A stretch of DNA of 64,000 nt from Phyllobacterium endophyticum (lineage in GTDB: Bacteria > Pseudomonadota > Alphaproteobacteria > Rhizobiales > Rhizobiaceae), in the NCBI RefSeq assembly GCF_003010935.1, contig NZ_PGGN01000001.1:1-64000 (forward strand), written 5' to 3'. Below are positions 46,918 through 57,029 of this stretch, in pieces. How positions within the stretch are numbered: position 1 is the stretch's first letter; every line of letters starts with the position of its first letter. The notes below the pieces were generated by a model. That model searched no databases. It was not told the DNA's origin and worked only from the letters and a program-made list of their open reading frames with translations. The position numbers and the translations under genes are program-made.

Positions 46918-47688
46918 TCATTTCACACACCCGACATAGGCACCAGCACCTCGGGCCCGCCGCTCATTGACTCTGGCCAATGTCTGCATGCCTCTTCCCG
47001 GTTTGGCCGGGTTGCGCACGATGGGATTGGGCAATGTCACTGCAAGGTAAGCAGCCTGACGCGGCTGAAGCTTCGCAGCGCTTATCTTGAAATGGTGTTG
47101 TGCCGCTGCCTCGATGCCGTATATGCCCGGGCCCCACTCGGCGATATTGAGATAGACCTCCATCAATCGGCGCTTGGGCAAAATAAGATCTGTCAGCACT
47201 GCCAGCGGCACTTCCAGCCCCTTGCGAATGAACGAGCGGCTAGTCCACAAAAAGAGGTTCTTGGCAGTCTGCATGGGAATCGTCGACGCGCCCCGGGTCT
47301 GTTCTCCATCGATCGTATCGGACACGACGGAATTGAGTGCTTCCCAATCAACGCCGTTATGGAAGCAAAACCTTGCATCCTCCGACATCATCACGGAATT
47401 GACGAGGGTCGGCGAAATCTGATCGAGCGACACCCACCGGCGATCATATCCTGAGAAGGTAACAAGATCTTTGACCATCAACGTCGAGACGGGATGGACG
47501 AACGGCAATCGATAAAGAGTTAAAAGGAGGATGGGCACCATAATCAACACGATACCTGCCAAAATCAGGTAGCGAACGGCGCGGCCCAAGGGCGAACGGC
47601 CGGGATCGACGAGGAAACCTCTGCCTCTCTTGTTTCTGACCAGAACCCTTGCCACAAATGCCTTCCGCTTGAATTTCCTGTCGGACAT
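46918..47688 (-). CDS. mtgA: Monofunctional peptidoglycan glycosyltransferase
   Basis: Protein of 256 residues from the ATG at 47688 ([20 protein letters not shown]). A basic N-terminus and one membrane helix (about 41-63) anchor it. The GT51 domain has [18 protein letters not shown], with the catalytic Glu, and [20 protein letters not shown]. It polymerises lipid II into glycan strands without a transpeptidase domain. It is followed by rpmF. Confidence 0.93.
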   Translation of the reverse strand: MSDRKFKRKAFVARVLVRNKRGRGFLVDPGRSPLGRAVRYLILAGIVLIMVPILLLTLYRLPFVHPVSTLMVKDLVTFSGYDRRWVSLDQISPTLVNSVMMSEDARFCFHNGVDWEALNSVVSDTIDGEQTRGASTIPMQTAKNLFLWTSRSFIRKGLEVPLAVLTDLILPKRRLMEVYLNIAEWGPGIYGIEAAAQHHFKISAAKLQPRQAAYLAVTLPNPIVRNPAKPGRGMQTLARVNERRARGAGAYVGCVK

Positions 47689-47817
47689 AAAGCAAACAAT
47701 CGCAGAAGGGAATTTTCTTCTGCGATTTTCTGAACCGTACAACAAGTACACGGCAAAATGCGATGGCGACCCCCACGCCCATTGACCAAGTCACCATTTA
47801 CCGGCAATTGGCTGGAT

Positions 47818-48738
47818 ATGACGACAAGCCAGAAGGTCACGATGTTCCAGATAGCGTTGCAGCAAAGGGCAGCGTCGGTCGAGGCATTGCTCGCAGATCT
47901 GCTATCGGATATGCCGCGAAACGGCGAAATCAGCCGTCCACCGCGGCTGATGGCGGCCATACGCCATGGCGTTTTGAACGGCGGCAAGCGTTTGCGTCCT
48001 CTGCTTGTTATGGAAAGCGCAGCTCTCTTTGGTGCGGACAACCTTGCAGCATTGCGTGTCGCTGCCGCGCTTGAATGCGTTCACAGCTATTCTCTCGTTC
48101 ATGACGATTTGCCAGCCATGGACGATGATGATCTTCGCCGGGGTCAACCGACCGTGCATCGCAAATTCGATGAGGCTGCAGCCATTCTGGCCGGAGATAG
48201 CTTGCTGACCTATGCCTTCGAATTGATCGCGAGCGAAGAGACAGAGCTCGACGCGCAAGCAAAAGTGGCCCTGATTTCAGCATTGGCACGTGCCGCAGGT
48301 CTCGGCGGTATGACCGGAGGTCAAGCGCTCGATCTTCAGGCGGAGAATGACAATCCGGATGAAGAAGGCATTATCCGCCTGCAGGCAATGAAGACAGGAG
48401 CTCTGATCCGTTTTGCCTGCGAAGCAGGCGCTATTGTCGGTCATGCCACTGCCGGCGAGCGGGAGCGAATGGCAGAATATGGTTCGGCAATTGGAATTGC
48501 GTATCAGCTTGCCGATGATCTTCTCGATGTGACCGCCAATGCGACTGAAATGGGTAAGGCAACGGGCAAGGACGCCGCGGCAGGCAAAGCCACCCTCGTA
48601 TCCTTGTACGGTGTGGAATGGACCAGGCAGCAGTTGACCGGTTTGGTAGGGCAAGCCGAGGAACTGCTCGCGCCATTCGGCAGCGACGCGGCCTTGCTCA
48701 AGGACGCGGCGCGGTTTATCGCCGAAAGACAGAGCTAA
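47818..48738 (+). CDS. ispA: Polyprenyl (farnesyl-type) diphosphate synthase
   Basis: Protein of 306 residues. I start at the ATG at 47818 (MTTSQKVTMFQIALQ); AGAAGG favours the ATG at 47842 instead, so the first eight residues are uncertain. The first Asp-rich motif is DDLPAMDDDDLRRG with its substrate Lys in GGKRLRPLL, and the second is DDLLD. Its size and DDLPAMD fit farnesyl diphosphate synthases. It condenses IPP and DMAPP. The convergent ispG lies four bases away. Confidence 0.9.
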   Translation: MTTSQKVTMFQIALQQRAASVEALLADLLSDMPRNGEISRPPRLMAAIRHGVLNGGKRLRPLLVMESAALFGADNLAALRVAAALECVHSYSLVHDDLPAMDDDDLRRGQPTVHRKFDEAAAILAGDSLLTYAFELIASEETELDAQAKVALISALARAAGLGGMTGGQALDLQAENDNPDEEGIIRLQAMKTGALIRFACEAGAIVGHATAGERERMAEYGSAIGIAYQLADDLLDVTANATEMGKATGKDAAAGKATLVSLYGVEWTRQQLTGLVGQAEELLAPFGSDAALLKDAARFIAERQS

Positions 48739-48741
48739 CGA

Positions 48742-49998
48742 TTATTCCGCCGCGTGTGCGCCTGCGCCCTGTCCAAAGCGGTTTTCGATGTATTCTGCGA
48801 CCATTTTCTGGAAGTCCTGCGCGATGCCGGCGCCGCGCAGCGTAGCGACCTTCTTGCCGTCGACGAACACAGGGGCCGATGGTGTCTCACCCGTACCCGG
48901 CAGCGAAATGCCTATGTCGGCCATTTTGGATTCGCCAGGTCCATTCACGATACACCCCATAACCGCAACGTTCAGCGCTTCAACGCCGGGATACTTCTCG
49001 CGCCACAGGGGCATGTTTGTGCGAATATCGCTTTGAATTGATTGTGCCAGTTCCTGAAAAACCGTGGACGTCGTGCGCCCGCAGCCAGGACATGCGGCGA
49101 CGATGGGGATGAACTGACGGAAGCCCATGGTTTGCAGCAGTTCCTGGGCGACCTGAACTTCGCGTGTACGATCACCCCCTGGTTCGGGAGTAAGCGAAAT
49201 CCGGATCGTGTCGCCAATCCCCTGTTGCAACAGGATGCCCATCGCAGCCGACGAAGCCACAATTCCCTTGGTGCCCATGCCGGCTTCAGTCAGGCCCAGA
49301 TGCAATGCATGGTCGCAACGCCGCGCAAGTTCGGCGTATACAGCGATCAGATCCTGAACCTGGCTCACCTTCGCCGACAAGATGATCTTTGAGCGCGGCA
49401 GGCCGATTTCTTCGGCAAGCTGCGACGAAATGAGTGCCGATTGAACGATCGCCTCGCGCGTGACTGCCTCCGCCGTAAGTGGTGAGCCTGCCGCATGATT
49501 TTGATCCATCAACGTGGTCAATAGCTCCTGATCGAGCGAGCCCCAGTTAACCCCTATGCGCACCGGTTTGTCATAGCGGATCGCCATTTCGATGATGGCG
49601 CCAAATTGTGCATCCTTTTTGTCCTTGAAACCGACATTGCCCGGATTGATACGGTACTTGGCCAAGGCTTCTGCGCAGGCGGGATGATCAGCAAGGAGCT
49701 TGTGGCCGATGTAGTGAAAATCCCCCACCAAAGGCACCGAAAGGCCAAGCCGGTCGAGCCGGTCGCGAATCTTCGGGACAGCCGCTGCGGATTCGTCCCG
49801 GTCGACTGTTATTCGCACGAGCTGCGAGCCCGCACGAGACAGTGCGGCAACTTGCGCCACCGTACCGTCTATGTCCGCCGTGTCGGTGTTGGTCATGGAC
49901 TGAACGACAACCGGCGCGCCGCCGCCAACCAAGATACCGCCTACATCGACGCCAACAGAGGGCCTGCGTTCGAAGGGTTGCGAATTATATTCCGACAT
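48742..49998 (-). CDS. ispG: 4-hydroxy-3-methylbut-2-enyl diphosphate synthase
   Basis: Protein of 418 residues from the ATG at 49998 ([20 protein letters not shown]), with TGGAG upstream. It is the penultimate MEP-pathway enzyme. Cluster-binding Cys residues are in AACPGCGRT and GCIVNGPGE. The TIM barrel part has [16 protein letters not shown]. It is flavodoxin- or ferredoxin-dependent and stands opposite ispA. Confidence 0.97.
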   Translation of the reverse strand: MSEYNSQPFERRPSVGVDVGGILVGGGAPVVVQSMTNTDTADIDGTVAQVAALSRAGSQLVRITVDRDESAAAVPKIRDRLDRLGLSVPLVGDFHYIGHKLLADHPACAEALAKYRINPGNVGFKDKKDAQFGAIIEMAIRYDKPVRIGVNWGSLDQELLTTLMDQNHAAGSPLTAEAVTREAIVQSALISSQLAEEIGLPRSKIILSAKVSQVQDLIAVYAELARRCDHALHLGLTEAGMGTKGIVASSAAMGILLQQGIGDTIRISLTPEPGGDRTREVQVAQELLQTMGFRQFIPIVAACPGCGRTTSTVFQELAQSIQSDIRTNMPLWREKYPGVEALNVAVMGCIVNGPGESKMADIGISLPGTGETPSAPVFVDGKKVATLRGAGIAQDFQKMVAEYIENRFGQGAGAHAAE

Positions 49999-50196
49999 CG
50001 TCAAGCTCCAGGATATCATGTTCAGGTGGCGTAGCTATCGCCGTTTGTCAACTCCGCGTCAGCTAGGGCAATGCTACTCTTCAAGTGCAGAGCTTGCATG
50101 ACGAAGTGATCGAGCTCGGAGCCTAGCAATTTTGCTGCAATGCAATATATTCCGTAAGCCCATGGCGTGCACGGTTATCAATCGAAGGAAATTGTC

Positions 50197-50976
50197 ATGA
50201 CCACTAAAACTGCAGTCGTTACAGGCTCCAACTCCGGCATCGGGCTTGGCGCCGCACATGCCCTCGCAGCGGCTGGCTACAACGTCGTGATCAACTCGTT
50301 CAGTGACCGGCCGGAAGATCATGCCCTCGCCCGCGTAATTTCCGAAAGGCATAGTGTCCGTGTCGCCTACATCAAGGCAGATATGTCGAGTGGCGCTGAA
50401 TGCCGGGCTTTGGTCGAAAGGACAGTCGACTATTTCGGATCCGTGGATGTGCTGGTCAACAATGCCGGCATTCAATTTGTCGCCCCCGTCGAGGAATTCC
50501 CATCCGAAAAATGGGATGCGATCATCGCCATCAATTTGACGTCGGCTTTTCACACGACAGCCGCCGCCATTCCCCACATGAAGAGCGCTGGCTGGGGCCG
50601 GATCGTCAACATCGCCTCGGCACATGGCCTGAGAGCTTCGCCGTTCAAATCCGCCTACGTTGCGGCCAAGCACGGTGTCCTTGGCCTGACGAAGACTGTG
50701 GCATTGGAACTGGCCGAAGCCCATATTACCTGCAATGCGATCTGTCCCGGCTATGTGCTGACACCCCTCGTCGAAGCTCAGATACCAGATCAGATGATGG
50801 CTCACAATATGGATCGTGAGACTGTCATCCGCGAAGTCATGCTTGACAAACAGGCGACCAAGGAATTTGCGACAGTCGAACAGATTGGCGCAACAGTTGT
50901 ATTTCTTGCCAGCGACGCTGCAGCTCAGATTACAGGAACGTCCATCTCCGTCGATGGCGGCTGGACGGCAGAGTAA
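50197..50976 (+). CDS. bdhA: 3-hydroxybutyrate dehydrogenase
   Basis: Short-chain dehydrogenase of 259 residues. The ATG at 50197 has GAAGGA upstream. The loop is VVTGSNSGIGLGAAHALA and the catalytic set is in IVNIASAHGLRASPFKSAYV with YVAAKHG. It ends SIDVDGGWTAE-like (DGGWTAE), which is typical of BdhA. It oxidises 3-hydroxybutyrate to acetoacetate with NAD, part of polymer re-use. The stop overlaps the patatin ATG by one base. Confidence 0.93.
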   Translation: MTTKTAVVTGSNSGIGLGAAHALAAAGYNVVINSFSDRPEDHALARVISERHSVRVAYIKADMSSGAECRALVERTVDYFGSVDVLVNNAGIQFVAPVEEFPSEKWDAIIAINLTSAFHTTAAAIPHMKSAGWGRIVNIASAHGLRASPFKSAYVAAKHGVLGLTKTVALELAEAHITCNAICPGYVLTPLVEAQIPDQMMAHNMDRETVIREVMLDKQATKEFATVEQIGATVVFLASDAAAQITGTSISVDGGWTAE

Positions 50977-52091
50977 TGGGCGCCAAACCAAAGGCGATCA
51001 ACATCGCACTGCAGGGCGGCGGTTCCCACGGCGCTTTTACCTGGGGCGTGTTAGACCGCATCCTGGAAGATGGCAGGCTTTTGATCGAAGGCATTTCGGG
51101 CACCAGCGCGGGAGCTATGAACGCCGTCGCGCTCGCCGACGGTTGGTCACACAATGGCGCGGAAGGGGCTCGCGCAAAACTGCATGATTTCTGGCGTGCT
51201 GTCGGGCGCACCGGACAATTCAGCCCGGTTCAGCGCACGCCATGGGACCGGTTCTTCGGTAACTGGTCTGTCGAAAATGGTCTAGGGTACAATCTCTTCG
51301 AACATTTTTCCCGGTTGTTTTCTCCCTACGAGTTCAACCCGTTCAATCTCAATCCCTTACGGGACGTCGTCGAAAAGGAAATCGATTTCGAACGGGTTAG
51401 AGCCTGTTCGCAGTTCAAGCTGTTTCTTTCCGCAACCAATGTCGAAACCGGTCGTCTGCGTGTCTTCTCCCAATCAGAACTGAGTGCCGATGTCGTTATG
51501 GCCTCCGCCTGCCTGCCTTACATTTTTCAAGCGGTAGAAATCGATGGAGAGCCCTATTGGGATGGCGGCTATGGCGGCAATCCGGCGCTCTATCCATTTT
51601 TTTATTCAAGCCAGAGCGAAGACGTCCTCCTGATCCAGATCAATCCGATAGAACGGCGTGGAACTCCCAAGACAGCACGTGAGATTACCGATCGAATTGA
51701 CGAAATCACCTTCAACGCCGCGCTCTTGCGCGAGCTGCGCTCTATCGCTTTTGTCAATTCGTTGATCGATGCCGGCAGGCTTCAGCATGGCGAGTATCGC
51801 AACATCCGCATGCATCGCATCGATGCGGACGAAGCACTGGCCGGGCTCTCGGCCTCATCAAAGATCAACGCGGAATGGGCATTTCTCGAGTATCTGCGCG
51901 ATCTTGGTCGTGCCGCCGCCGAGGATTGGCTGGAGGAACATTTCGATTCTGTCGGAGATCACGCCACTCTTGACCTATCGGGGGAATTGGCACCGGAAAT
52001 GAATGTGGGCATCAAGTCCCACAAGCCTGGCAAGCGCGTCGCGGATTTCCTTATGCAGCGCAGAAAACCGGTCGCCGCACGACGAGCCTAG
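50976..52091 (+). CDS. Patatin-like phospholipase
   Basis: Protein of 371 residues. The oxyanion loop is GGGSHGAF, the nucleophile is in GISGTSAGAMNAV, and the Asp of the dyad is in DGGYGGNPAL. No signal peptide, so it is probably cytoplasmic. It is translated from TAATG, coupled to bdhA. Whether it hydrolyses lipid or polymer-associated substrates is unclear. The 3' end overlaps the convergent MFS gene by four bases. Confidence 0.92.
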   Translation: MGAKPKAINIALQGGGSHGAFTWGVLDRILEDGRLLIEGISGTSAGAMNAVALADGWSHNGAEGARAKLHDFWRAVGRTGQFSPVQRTPWDRFFGNWSVENGLGYNLFEHFSRLFSPYEFNPFNLNPLRDVVEKEIDFERVRACSQFKLFLSATNVETGRLRVFSQSELSADVVMASACLPYIFQAVEIDGEPYWDGGYGGNPALYPFFYSSQSEDVLLIQINPIERRGTPKTAREITDRIDEITFNAALLRELRSIAFVNSLIDAGRLQHGEYRNIRMHRIDADEALAGLSASSKINAEWAFLEYLRDLGRAAAEDWLEEHFDSVGDHATLDLSGELAPEMNVGIKSHKPGKRVADFLMQRRKPVAARRA

Positions 52092-53254
52092 GACCGCATC
52101 TTGTCGGCACTTGTGGCCAGATTCGACATCAAGAAAACAACCACGAGCAAGCCTGCAAGCACCATGTAGATCGGTCCGAAACCGGTTTTGCCGCCGACGA
52201 ACCCTATCGCGGACGGTGCCACCAATATGCCGGAATAACCCATGAGGGTGACCATGCTGAGTGCGACGCCCGAGGAGGTTCCCTCCTGGTTTCCCGCTGC
52301 TGAGAAGGCGATCGGTACCATGTTCGCGATACCGAGGCCCGAGAACGCAAAAGCGATGATTGCAATCCATGAAGTTGGCGCAAGGCTGGCAACCGCCATC
52401 CCCGCTGCACCGATCAGCGCAGAGTAGCGCAAGGTCCTGACCGCACCGAAGCGATTGCGGACACCATCTCCGAGAAACCGCATGATGGACATCGTGCCAG
52501 AGAAGGCGGCGAAGGCGAATCCAGCCGTGGCAATGTCCGCGCCCCGCTCCTGCTGAAGATATAGCGCAGCCCAGTCGAGAACCGAACCTTCGGGTACCAT
52601 CGAAAATAGCGCCATCAGTCCGAGAAGATAGACCAGCGGATTCGTGGGAAATTCAAGCCTGTGCTTCTCCTGCACCGCCGGCTCATCTTCTGTGATCATG
52701 TAGCGGAACGCGACAAGTCCAAGGAGAATGGCGATAAGGGATACGATCAAAGCATGAGTCAAATGACCGTGCGCCTCGATCAGGAGCCCGCCGAGTGCGC
52801 CTCCCGCAAAACCGCCGAGGCTCCAGAAGCCGTGCGATGACGACATGACGGCGCGAGACAACTTCTTCTCGACCTCCACTGCATTGGCGTTCATGGCAAC
52901 ATCCATGCCACCGATCACCGCACCGAAGAGAAATAGTGCCGGCGCGGCCATCAGCGCGTTCGGCGCAAGCGCGACAAGCAGCAACGAAAAGGAACAGAAT
53001 ATCGCGAAGCCTTGCACCACGGCTCGCGATCCGAAGCGGCCTATAAGATAACCGCACCACGGCATGGCGGCGAGGGCGCCCAGACCAAAAACCAATATGA
53101 GCAAGCCGAGTGTGAACTCGCTAATCCCAAGACGGACCATGAAAACCGGAATTTGCGGTGCCCAGCTCCCGACAAGGAAGCCATTGAAGAAGAACGCGCA
53201 GGCAACTGCCCACCGGCCGTAAACGGCACGCTTGAGGTAGACTGAGGCATCCAT
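52088..53254 (-). CDS. MFS transporter, YbjJ-like
   Basis: Protein of 388 residues with twelve membrane helices. It opens GRWAVACAFFFNGFLVGSWA and has the motif region YLIGRFGSRAVV and, in the second half, FLGDGVRNRFGAVRTL. It resembles sugar/drug carriers of the FucP-YbjJ branch. Its substrate is unknown. It converges with the patatin gene. Confidence 0.87.
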   Translation of the reverse strand: MDASVYLKRAVYGRWAVACAFFFNGFLVGSWAPQIPVFMVRLGISEFTLGLLILVFGLGALAAMPWCGYLIGRFGSRAVVQGFAIFCSFSLLLVALAPNALMAAPALFLFGAVIGGMDVAMNANAVEVEKKLSRAVMSSSHGFWSLGGFAGGALGGLLIEAHGHLTHALIVSLIAILLGLVAFRYMITEDEPAVQEKHRLEFPTNPLVYLLGLMALFSMVPEGSVLDWAALYLQQERGADIATAGFAFAAFSGTMSIMRFLGDGVRNRFGAVRTLRYSALIGAAGMAVASLAPTSWIAIIAFAFSGLGIANMVPIAFSAAGNQEGTSSGVALSMVTLMGYSGILVAPSAIGFVGGKTGFGPIYMVLAGLLVVVFLMSNLATSADKMRS

Positions 53255-53404
53255 GGATTATTCACCGGATCTGGTTCTAGGTGACCGCACATTTAAATCG
53301 ATTGAACCCGATGTCAACTCACAGTTTTTGTTCAATCCTTACTGCGGCGAGCATCCTCGCCCGCCTGCATATTCCATCAACATCGTTCCAGATGCGGCTG
53401 CTGC

Positions 53405-56400
53405 TTACTCATATACGATCAACAGATCCTTGGCATCGATCTGATCACCTGCACGAGCAAGCACTTCGCTGACCGTCCCGTCGCGCTCCGCCCGTAGCGC
53501 CGTTTCCATTTTCATGGCCTCGATAGAGAGCAGAACGTCCCCCGCATTGACCTTCTGACCGACTGCGATACCTACCGTCGAGACAATCCCGGGCATTGGC
53601 GCGCCTACATGTTTGTCGTTCCCGAGTTCCGCTTTGCGCCGTACGCCGGCACCACTGGCGGCACGCGAGCGATCGGGTACTTTCACACGGCGAGGCTGAC
53701 CATTCATCTCGAAAAATACCGTGCACATGCCCTTCTCGTCCGCCTCGCCGACAGCCTGGTTGCGCACAACAAGGGTCTTCCCCCGCTCGATGTCGAGAAA
53801 AACCTCTTCCTCCTGCGCCAGTCCATAGAAATAGACATGCGTCGGCAGAACGCTCGTGGGCCCGTAAGTGTTGTGCGTGACCGCAAAATCCGTAAACACC
53901 TTCGGATACATGAGATAGGAAGCAAATTCCTGGTCACTGATCTTCCGCTCCAGCTTTGCCTCGACTTCCTTGCGCTCGGCATCAAGGTCGGCAGGCTTCA
54001 AGAGAGCGCCGGGACGTTCGGTAAACGCTTTTTCGCCCTTCAGGATCTTCTTCTGAATGTCCTTGGGCCAACCCTTCGGCGGCTGACCGAGATCACCCCG
54101 CATCATCGACACAACTGAATCTGGAAAGGCAATATCCTTGTCCGGACTCTGAACATCAGCAACTGAAAGATCCTGACTGACCATCATTAGAGCCATGTCG
54201 CCGACGACTTTGGAAGACGGCGTCACCTTGACGATATCTCCGAACATCTGATTCACGTCGGCGTAGGTTTGCGCCACTTCATGCCAACGGGTCTCGAGCC
54301 CAAGCGAACGGGCTTGCTCCTTCAGGTTGGTAAACTGACCACCAGGCATTTCATGCAGATATACTTCCGACGCAGGGCCCTTTAGATCGCTTTCGAACGC
54401 CGCGTATTGCGTGCGCACTGCTTCCCAATAGAAGGAGATGCGGCGGATCCACTCGGGGTCGAGACCCGGATCCCGGTCCGTACCCTTCAAGGCTTCAACG
54501 AGCGAGCCGAGACACGGTTGTGACGTATTGCCGGAGAGAGCATCCATCGCAGCGTCTACCACGTCAACGCCTGCATCGACCGCAGCAAGCACGGTGGCCG
54601 CTGAAATGCCGGATGTGTCATGCGTATGAAAATGCAACGGCAAGTCGGTCGCCTCGCGCAGCGCCTTGAAGAGGACCTTCGCAGCTCCCGGCTTCAAAAG
54701 ACCCGCCATATCCTTCACGGCTATGACGTGCGCCCCGGCCTTTTCCACCTGTTGTGCAAGGGCGACATAGTACTTCAGATCATACTTGGGTCGAGCCGAG
54801 TTAAGGATATCACCTGTGTAACAAATCGCAGCTTCGCAGAGCTTGTCTTCCTCGAGGACCGCATCCATCGTAACGCGCATGTTCTCGACCCAGTTGAGAC
54901 TATCGAACACGCGGAAAACATCCACCCCGCTTCGTGCTGCCTGTTGCACGAAATATTTGACGACATTGTCAGGGTAGCTCTTGTAGCCAACACCGTTTGC
55001 GCCGCGCAAGAGCATCTGCAGGAGGATATTCGGTGCTCGTTCCCGAACTTCCGCAAGCCGTTCCCACGGATCTTCGGTGAGAAACCGCATCGCCACGTCA
55101 AAGGTAGCGCCGCCCCAGCACTCCAGCGAGAACAGCTGCGGCAAGGCGCGTGCGTAGGTACCTGCAATACGAGCAATGTCGTAGGTCCTTACACGCGTTG
55201 CGAGCAGCGATTGGTGTCCATCGCGCATGGTTGTGTCGGTGAATAGCACGCGTTTTTCGTTTCGCATCCACCCCGCAAACTTCTTCGGCCCGAGTTGGTC
55301 GAGAAGTTGCTTCGTGCCATCTGGAATAGCGGTTTCGATAAATGGAACGCGTGGAAGTGCGGCTTCCTTCGGAGGGGTTGCGCGACCCTTGGTTTCCGGA
55401 TGCCCGTTGACCGTTACATCGGCGAGATAGGTCAGTAACTTGGTCGCACGGTCCTGCCGCTTGACCTGCTCGAAGAGCTCCGGCGTCGTGTCGATGAACT
55501 TCGTCGTATAGGAATTGTCAACGAATTTCGGGTGCGTGATGATTGCTTCCAGAAAGGTCAGGTTGGTCGCAACGCCGCGGATACGGAACTCGCGCAGCGC
55601 GCGATGCATCCTGTGGATCGTCTCGTCGGCTGTTGGCGACCAAGCCGTAATCTTCTCCAGCAGCGGATCGTAGAAGCGCGTTATCACCGCACCGGAATAG
55701 GCTGTTCCCCCATCGAGCCGGATGCCGAAGCCCGTGGCGCCGCGATAGGCTGTGATCCGGCCATAATCCGGAATGAAGTTCTGTTCGGGATCTTCCGTGG
55801 TGATACGGCACTGCAACGCGTGCCCATTCAGCTTGATGTCTTTCTGCTCAGGCACGCCCGACTCCGGCGTGCCGATCGCCGCTCCCTCGAGGATCCGGAT
55901 CTGAGCCTTGACAATGTCGATGCCCGTCACTTCCTCGGTGACCGTGTGCTCGACCTGGATGCGCGGATTGACTTCGATGAAATAGAACTCGTTCGTGTCG
56001 GAGTCCATCAGGAACTCAATGGTCCCCGCGCCGATATAGCTGGTTTCCTTGGCGATCTTCAGACCGTAGTCGGAAATCTCCTTGCGTTGAGCTTCATTCA
56101 GGTATGGCGCTGGAGCCCGCTCGACGACTTTCTGGTTGCGACGCTGGATGGAGCAGTCACGCTCGAACAGGTGCACCGCATTGCCGTGTGTATCGCCGAG
56201 AATCTGGACCTCCACATGCCTTGCACGCTGCACCAGCTTTTCGAGATAGACTTCATCCTTTCCGAATGCGGCCCTGGCTTCACGCTTGCCCTCGGTGACT
56301 TCGCGAGCAATGTCGCCCGGAGAGAAGATCGCCCGCATGCCGCGGCCGCCGCCGCCCCATGAGGCCTTGAGCATGACCGGATAACCAATCTGTTCGGCCA

Positions 56401-56863
56401 TCGCCTTGACAGCTTCCATGTCTTCGGGCAGCGGTTCCGTGGCGGGAACAACCGGAACACCGATGTCAATCGCCAGATTGCGCGCGGCGACCTTGTTGCC
56501 GAGGCGGCGCATGGTCTCCGGCTTTGGCCCTATGAAAATGATACCAGCCGCACCGCAGGCTTCGGCGAATTCTGGGCTCTCCGACAAAAGACCGTAGCCG
56601 GGATGAATAGCGTCCGCACCCGAGAGTTTCGCAACGCGGATGATTTCCTCGATCGACAGATAGCTCTCGATCGGACCCATGTCTTTTGCGAGATGCGGAC
56701 CCCGCCCCACCTGGTAGGATTCGTCTGCCTTGAAGCGGTGCAATGCCAGCTTGTCTTCTTCCGCCCAGATCGCGACGGTTTTCATGCCAAGCTCATTAGC
56801 GGCGCGGAAGACGCGAATGGCAATTTCCGATCGGTTGGCGACGAGAATTTTCTTGATAGGCAA
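53405..56863 (-). CDS. pyc: Pyruvate carboxylase
   Basis: Protein of 1152 residues. I place the start at TTG (56863), giving LPIKKILVANRSEIAIRVFR, because this aligns with the MPISKILVANRSE start of rhizobial enzymes and has TGGAG eight bases ahead; an ATG at 56914 would add 17 residues. The biotin carboxylase half has GGGGRGM and FERDCSIQRRNQKV; the carboxyltransferase has RDGHQSLLATR; the biotin Lys is in EAMKMETAL. It makes oxaloacetate from pyruvate. Confidence 0.95.
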   Translation of the reverse strand: MPIKKILVANRSEIAIRVFRAANELGMKTVAIWAEEDKLALHRFKADESYQVGRGPHLAKDMGPIESYLSIEEIIRVAKLSGADAIHPGYGLLSESPEFAEACGAAGIIFIGPKPETMRRLGNKVAARNLAIDIGVPVVPATEPLPEDMEAVKAMAEQIGYPVMLKASWGGGGRGMRAIFSPGDIAREVTEGKREARAAFGKDEVYLEKLVQRARHVEVQILGDTHGNAVHLFERDCSIQRRNQKVVERAPAPYLNEAQRKEISDYGLKIAKETSYIGAGTIEFLMDSDTNEFYFIEVNPRIQVEHTVTEEVTGIDIVKAQIRILEGAAIGTPESGVPEQKDIKLNGHALQCRITTEDPEQNFIPDYGRITAYRGATGFGIRLDGGTAYSGAVITRFYDPLLEKITAWSPTADETIHRMHRALREFRIRGVATNLTFLEAIITHPKFVDNSYTTKFIDTTPELFEQVKRQDRATKLLTYLADVTVNGHPETKGRATPPKEAALPRVPFIETAIPDGTKQLLDQLGPKKFAGWMRNEKRVLFTDTTMRDGHQSLLATRVRTYDIARIAGTYARALPQLFSLECWGGATFDVAMRFLTEDPWERLAEVRERAPNILLQMLLRGANGVGYKSYPDNVVKYFVQQAARSGVDVFRVFDSLNWVENMRVTMDAVLEEDKLCEAAICYTGDILNSARPKYDLKYYVALAQQVEKAGAHVIAVKDMAGLLKPGAAKVLFKALREATDLPLHFHTHDTSGISAATVLAAVDAGVDVVDAAMDALSGNTSQPCLGSLVEALKGTDRDPGLDPEWIRRISFYWEAVRTQYAAFESDLKGPASEVYLHEMPGGQFTNLKEQARSLGLETRWHEVAQTYADVNQMFGDIVKVTPSSKVVGDMALMMVSQDLSVADVQSPDKDIAFPDSVVSMMRGDLGQPPKGWPKDIQKKILKGEKAFTERPGALLKPADLDAERKEVEAKLERKISDQEFASYLMYPKVFTDFAVTHNTYGPTSVLPTHVYFYGLAQEEEVFLDIERGKTLVVRNQAVGEADEKGMCTVFFEMNGQPRRVKVPDRSRAASGAGVRRKAELGNDKHVGAPMPGIVSTVGIAVGQKVNAGDVLLSIEAMKMETALRAERDGTVSEVLARAGDQIDAKDLLIVYE

Positions 56864-56976
56864 GGCAGAAACTCCAGACAGCGAAATGCTCTTTAAAATG
56901 GATTGGCTGGGCAATTCCGAGAATTGCTGCAGTGCAAACGAGGCATATTGAACATAAGATGTCTAAATGTCCAATA

Positions 56977-57005
56977 GCAAAATGCCCGGCACTAAGCCGG
57001 GCATT
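56977..57005 (-). terminator. Terminator of the livK gene
   Basis: AATGCCCGGC pairs with GCCGGGCATT across a 5-base loop; the minus strand then reads TTTTGC. It lies 24 bases after the livK stop and upstream of pyc. Confidence 0.87.
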
Positions 57006-57029
57006 CTTGTGTTGTTTCAGGTGGGCAGC

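Noticed and set aside
55532-56362. Plus-strand frame of 276 codons opposite pyc
   Set aside because: It lies entirely within pyc on the other strand and lacks coding character.
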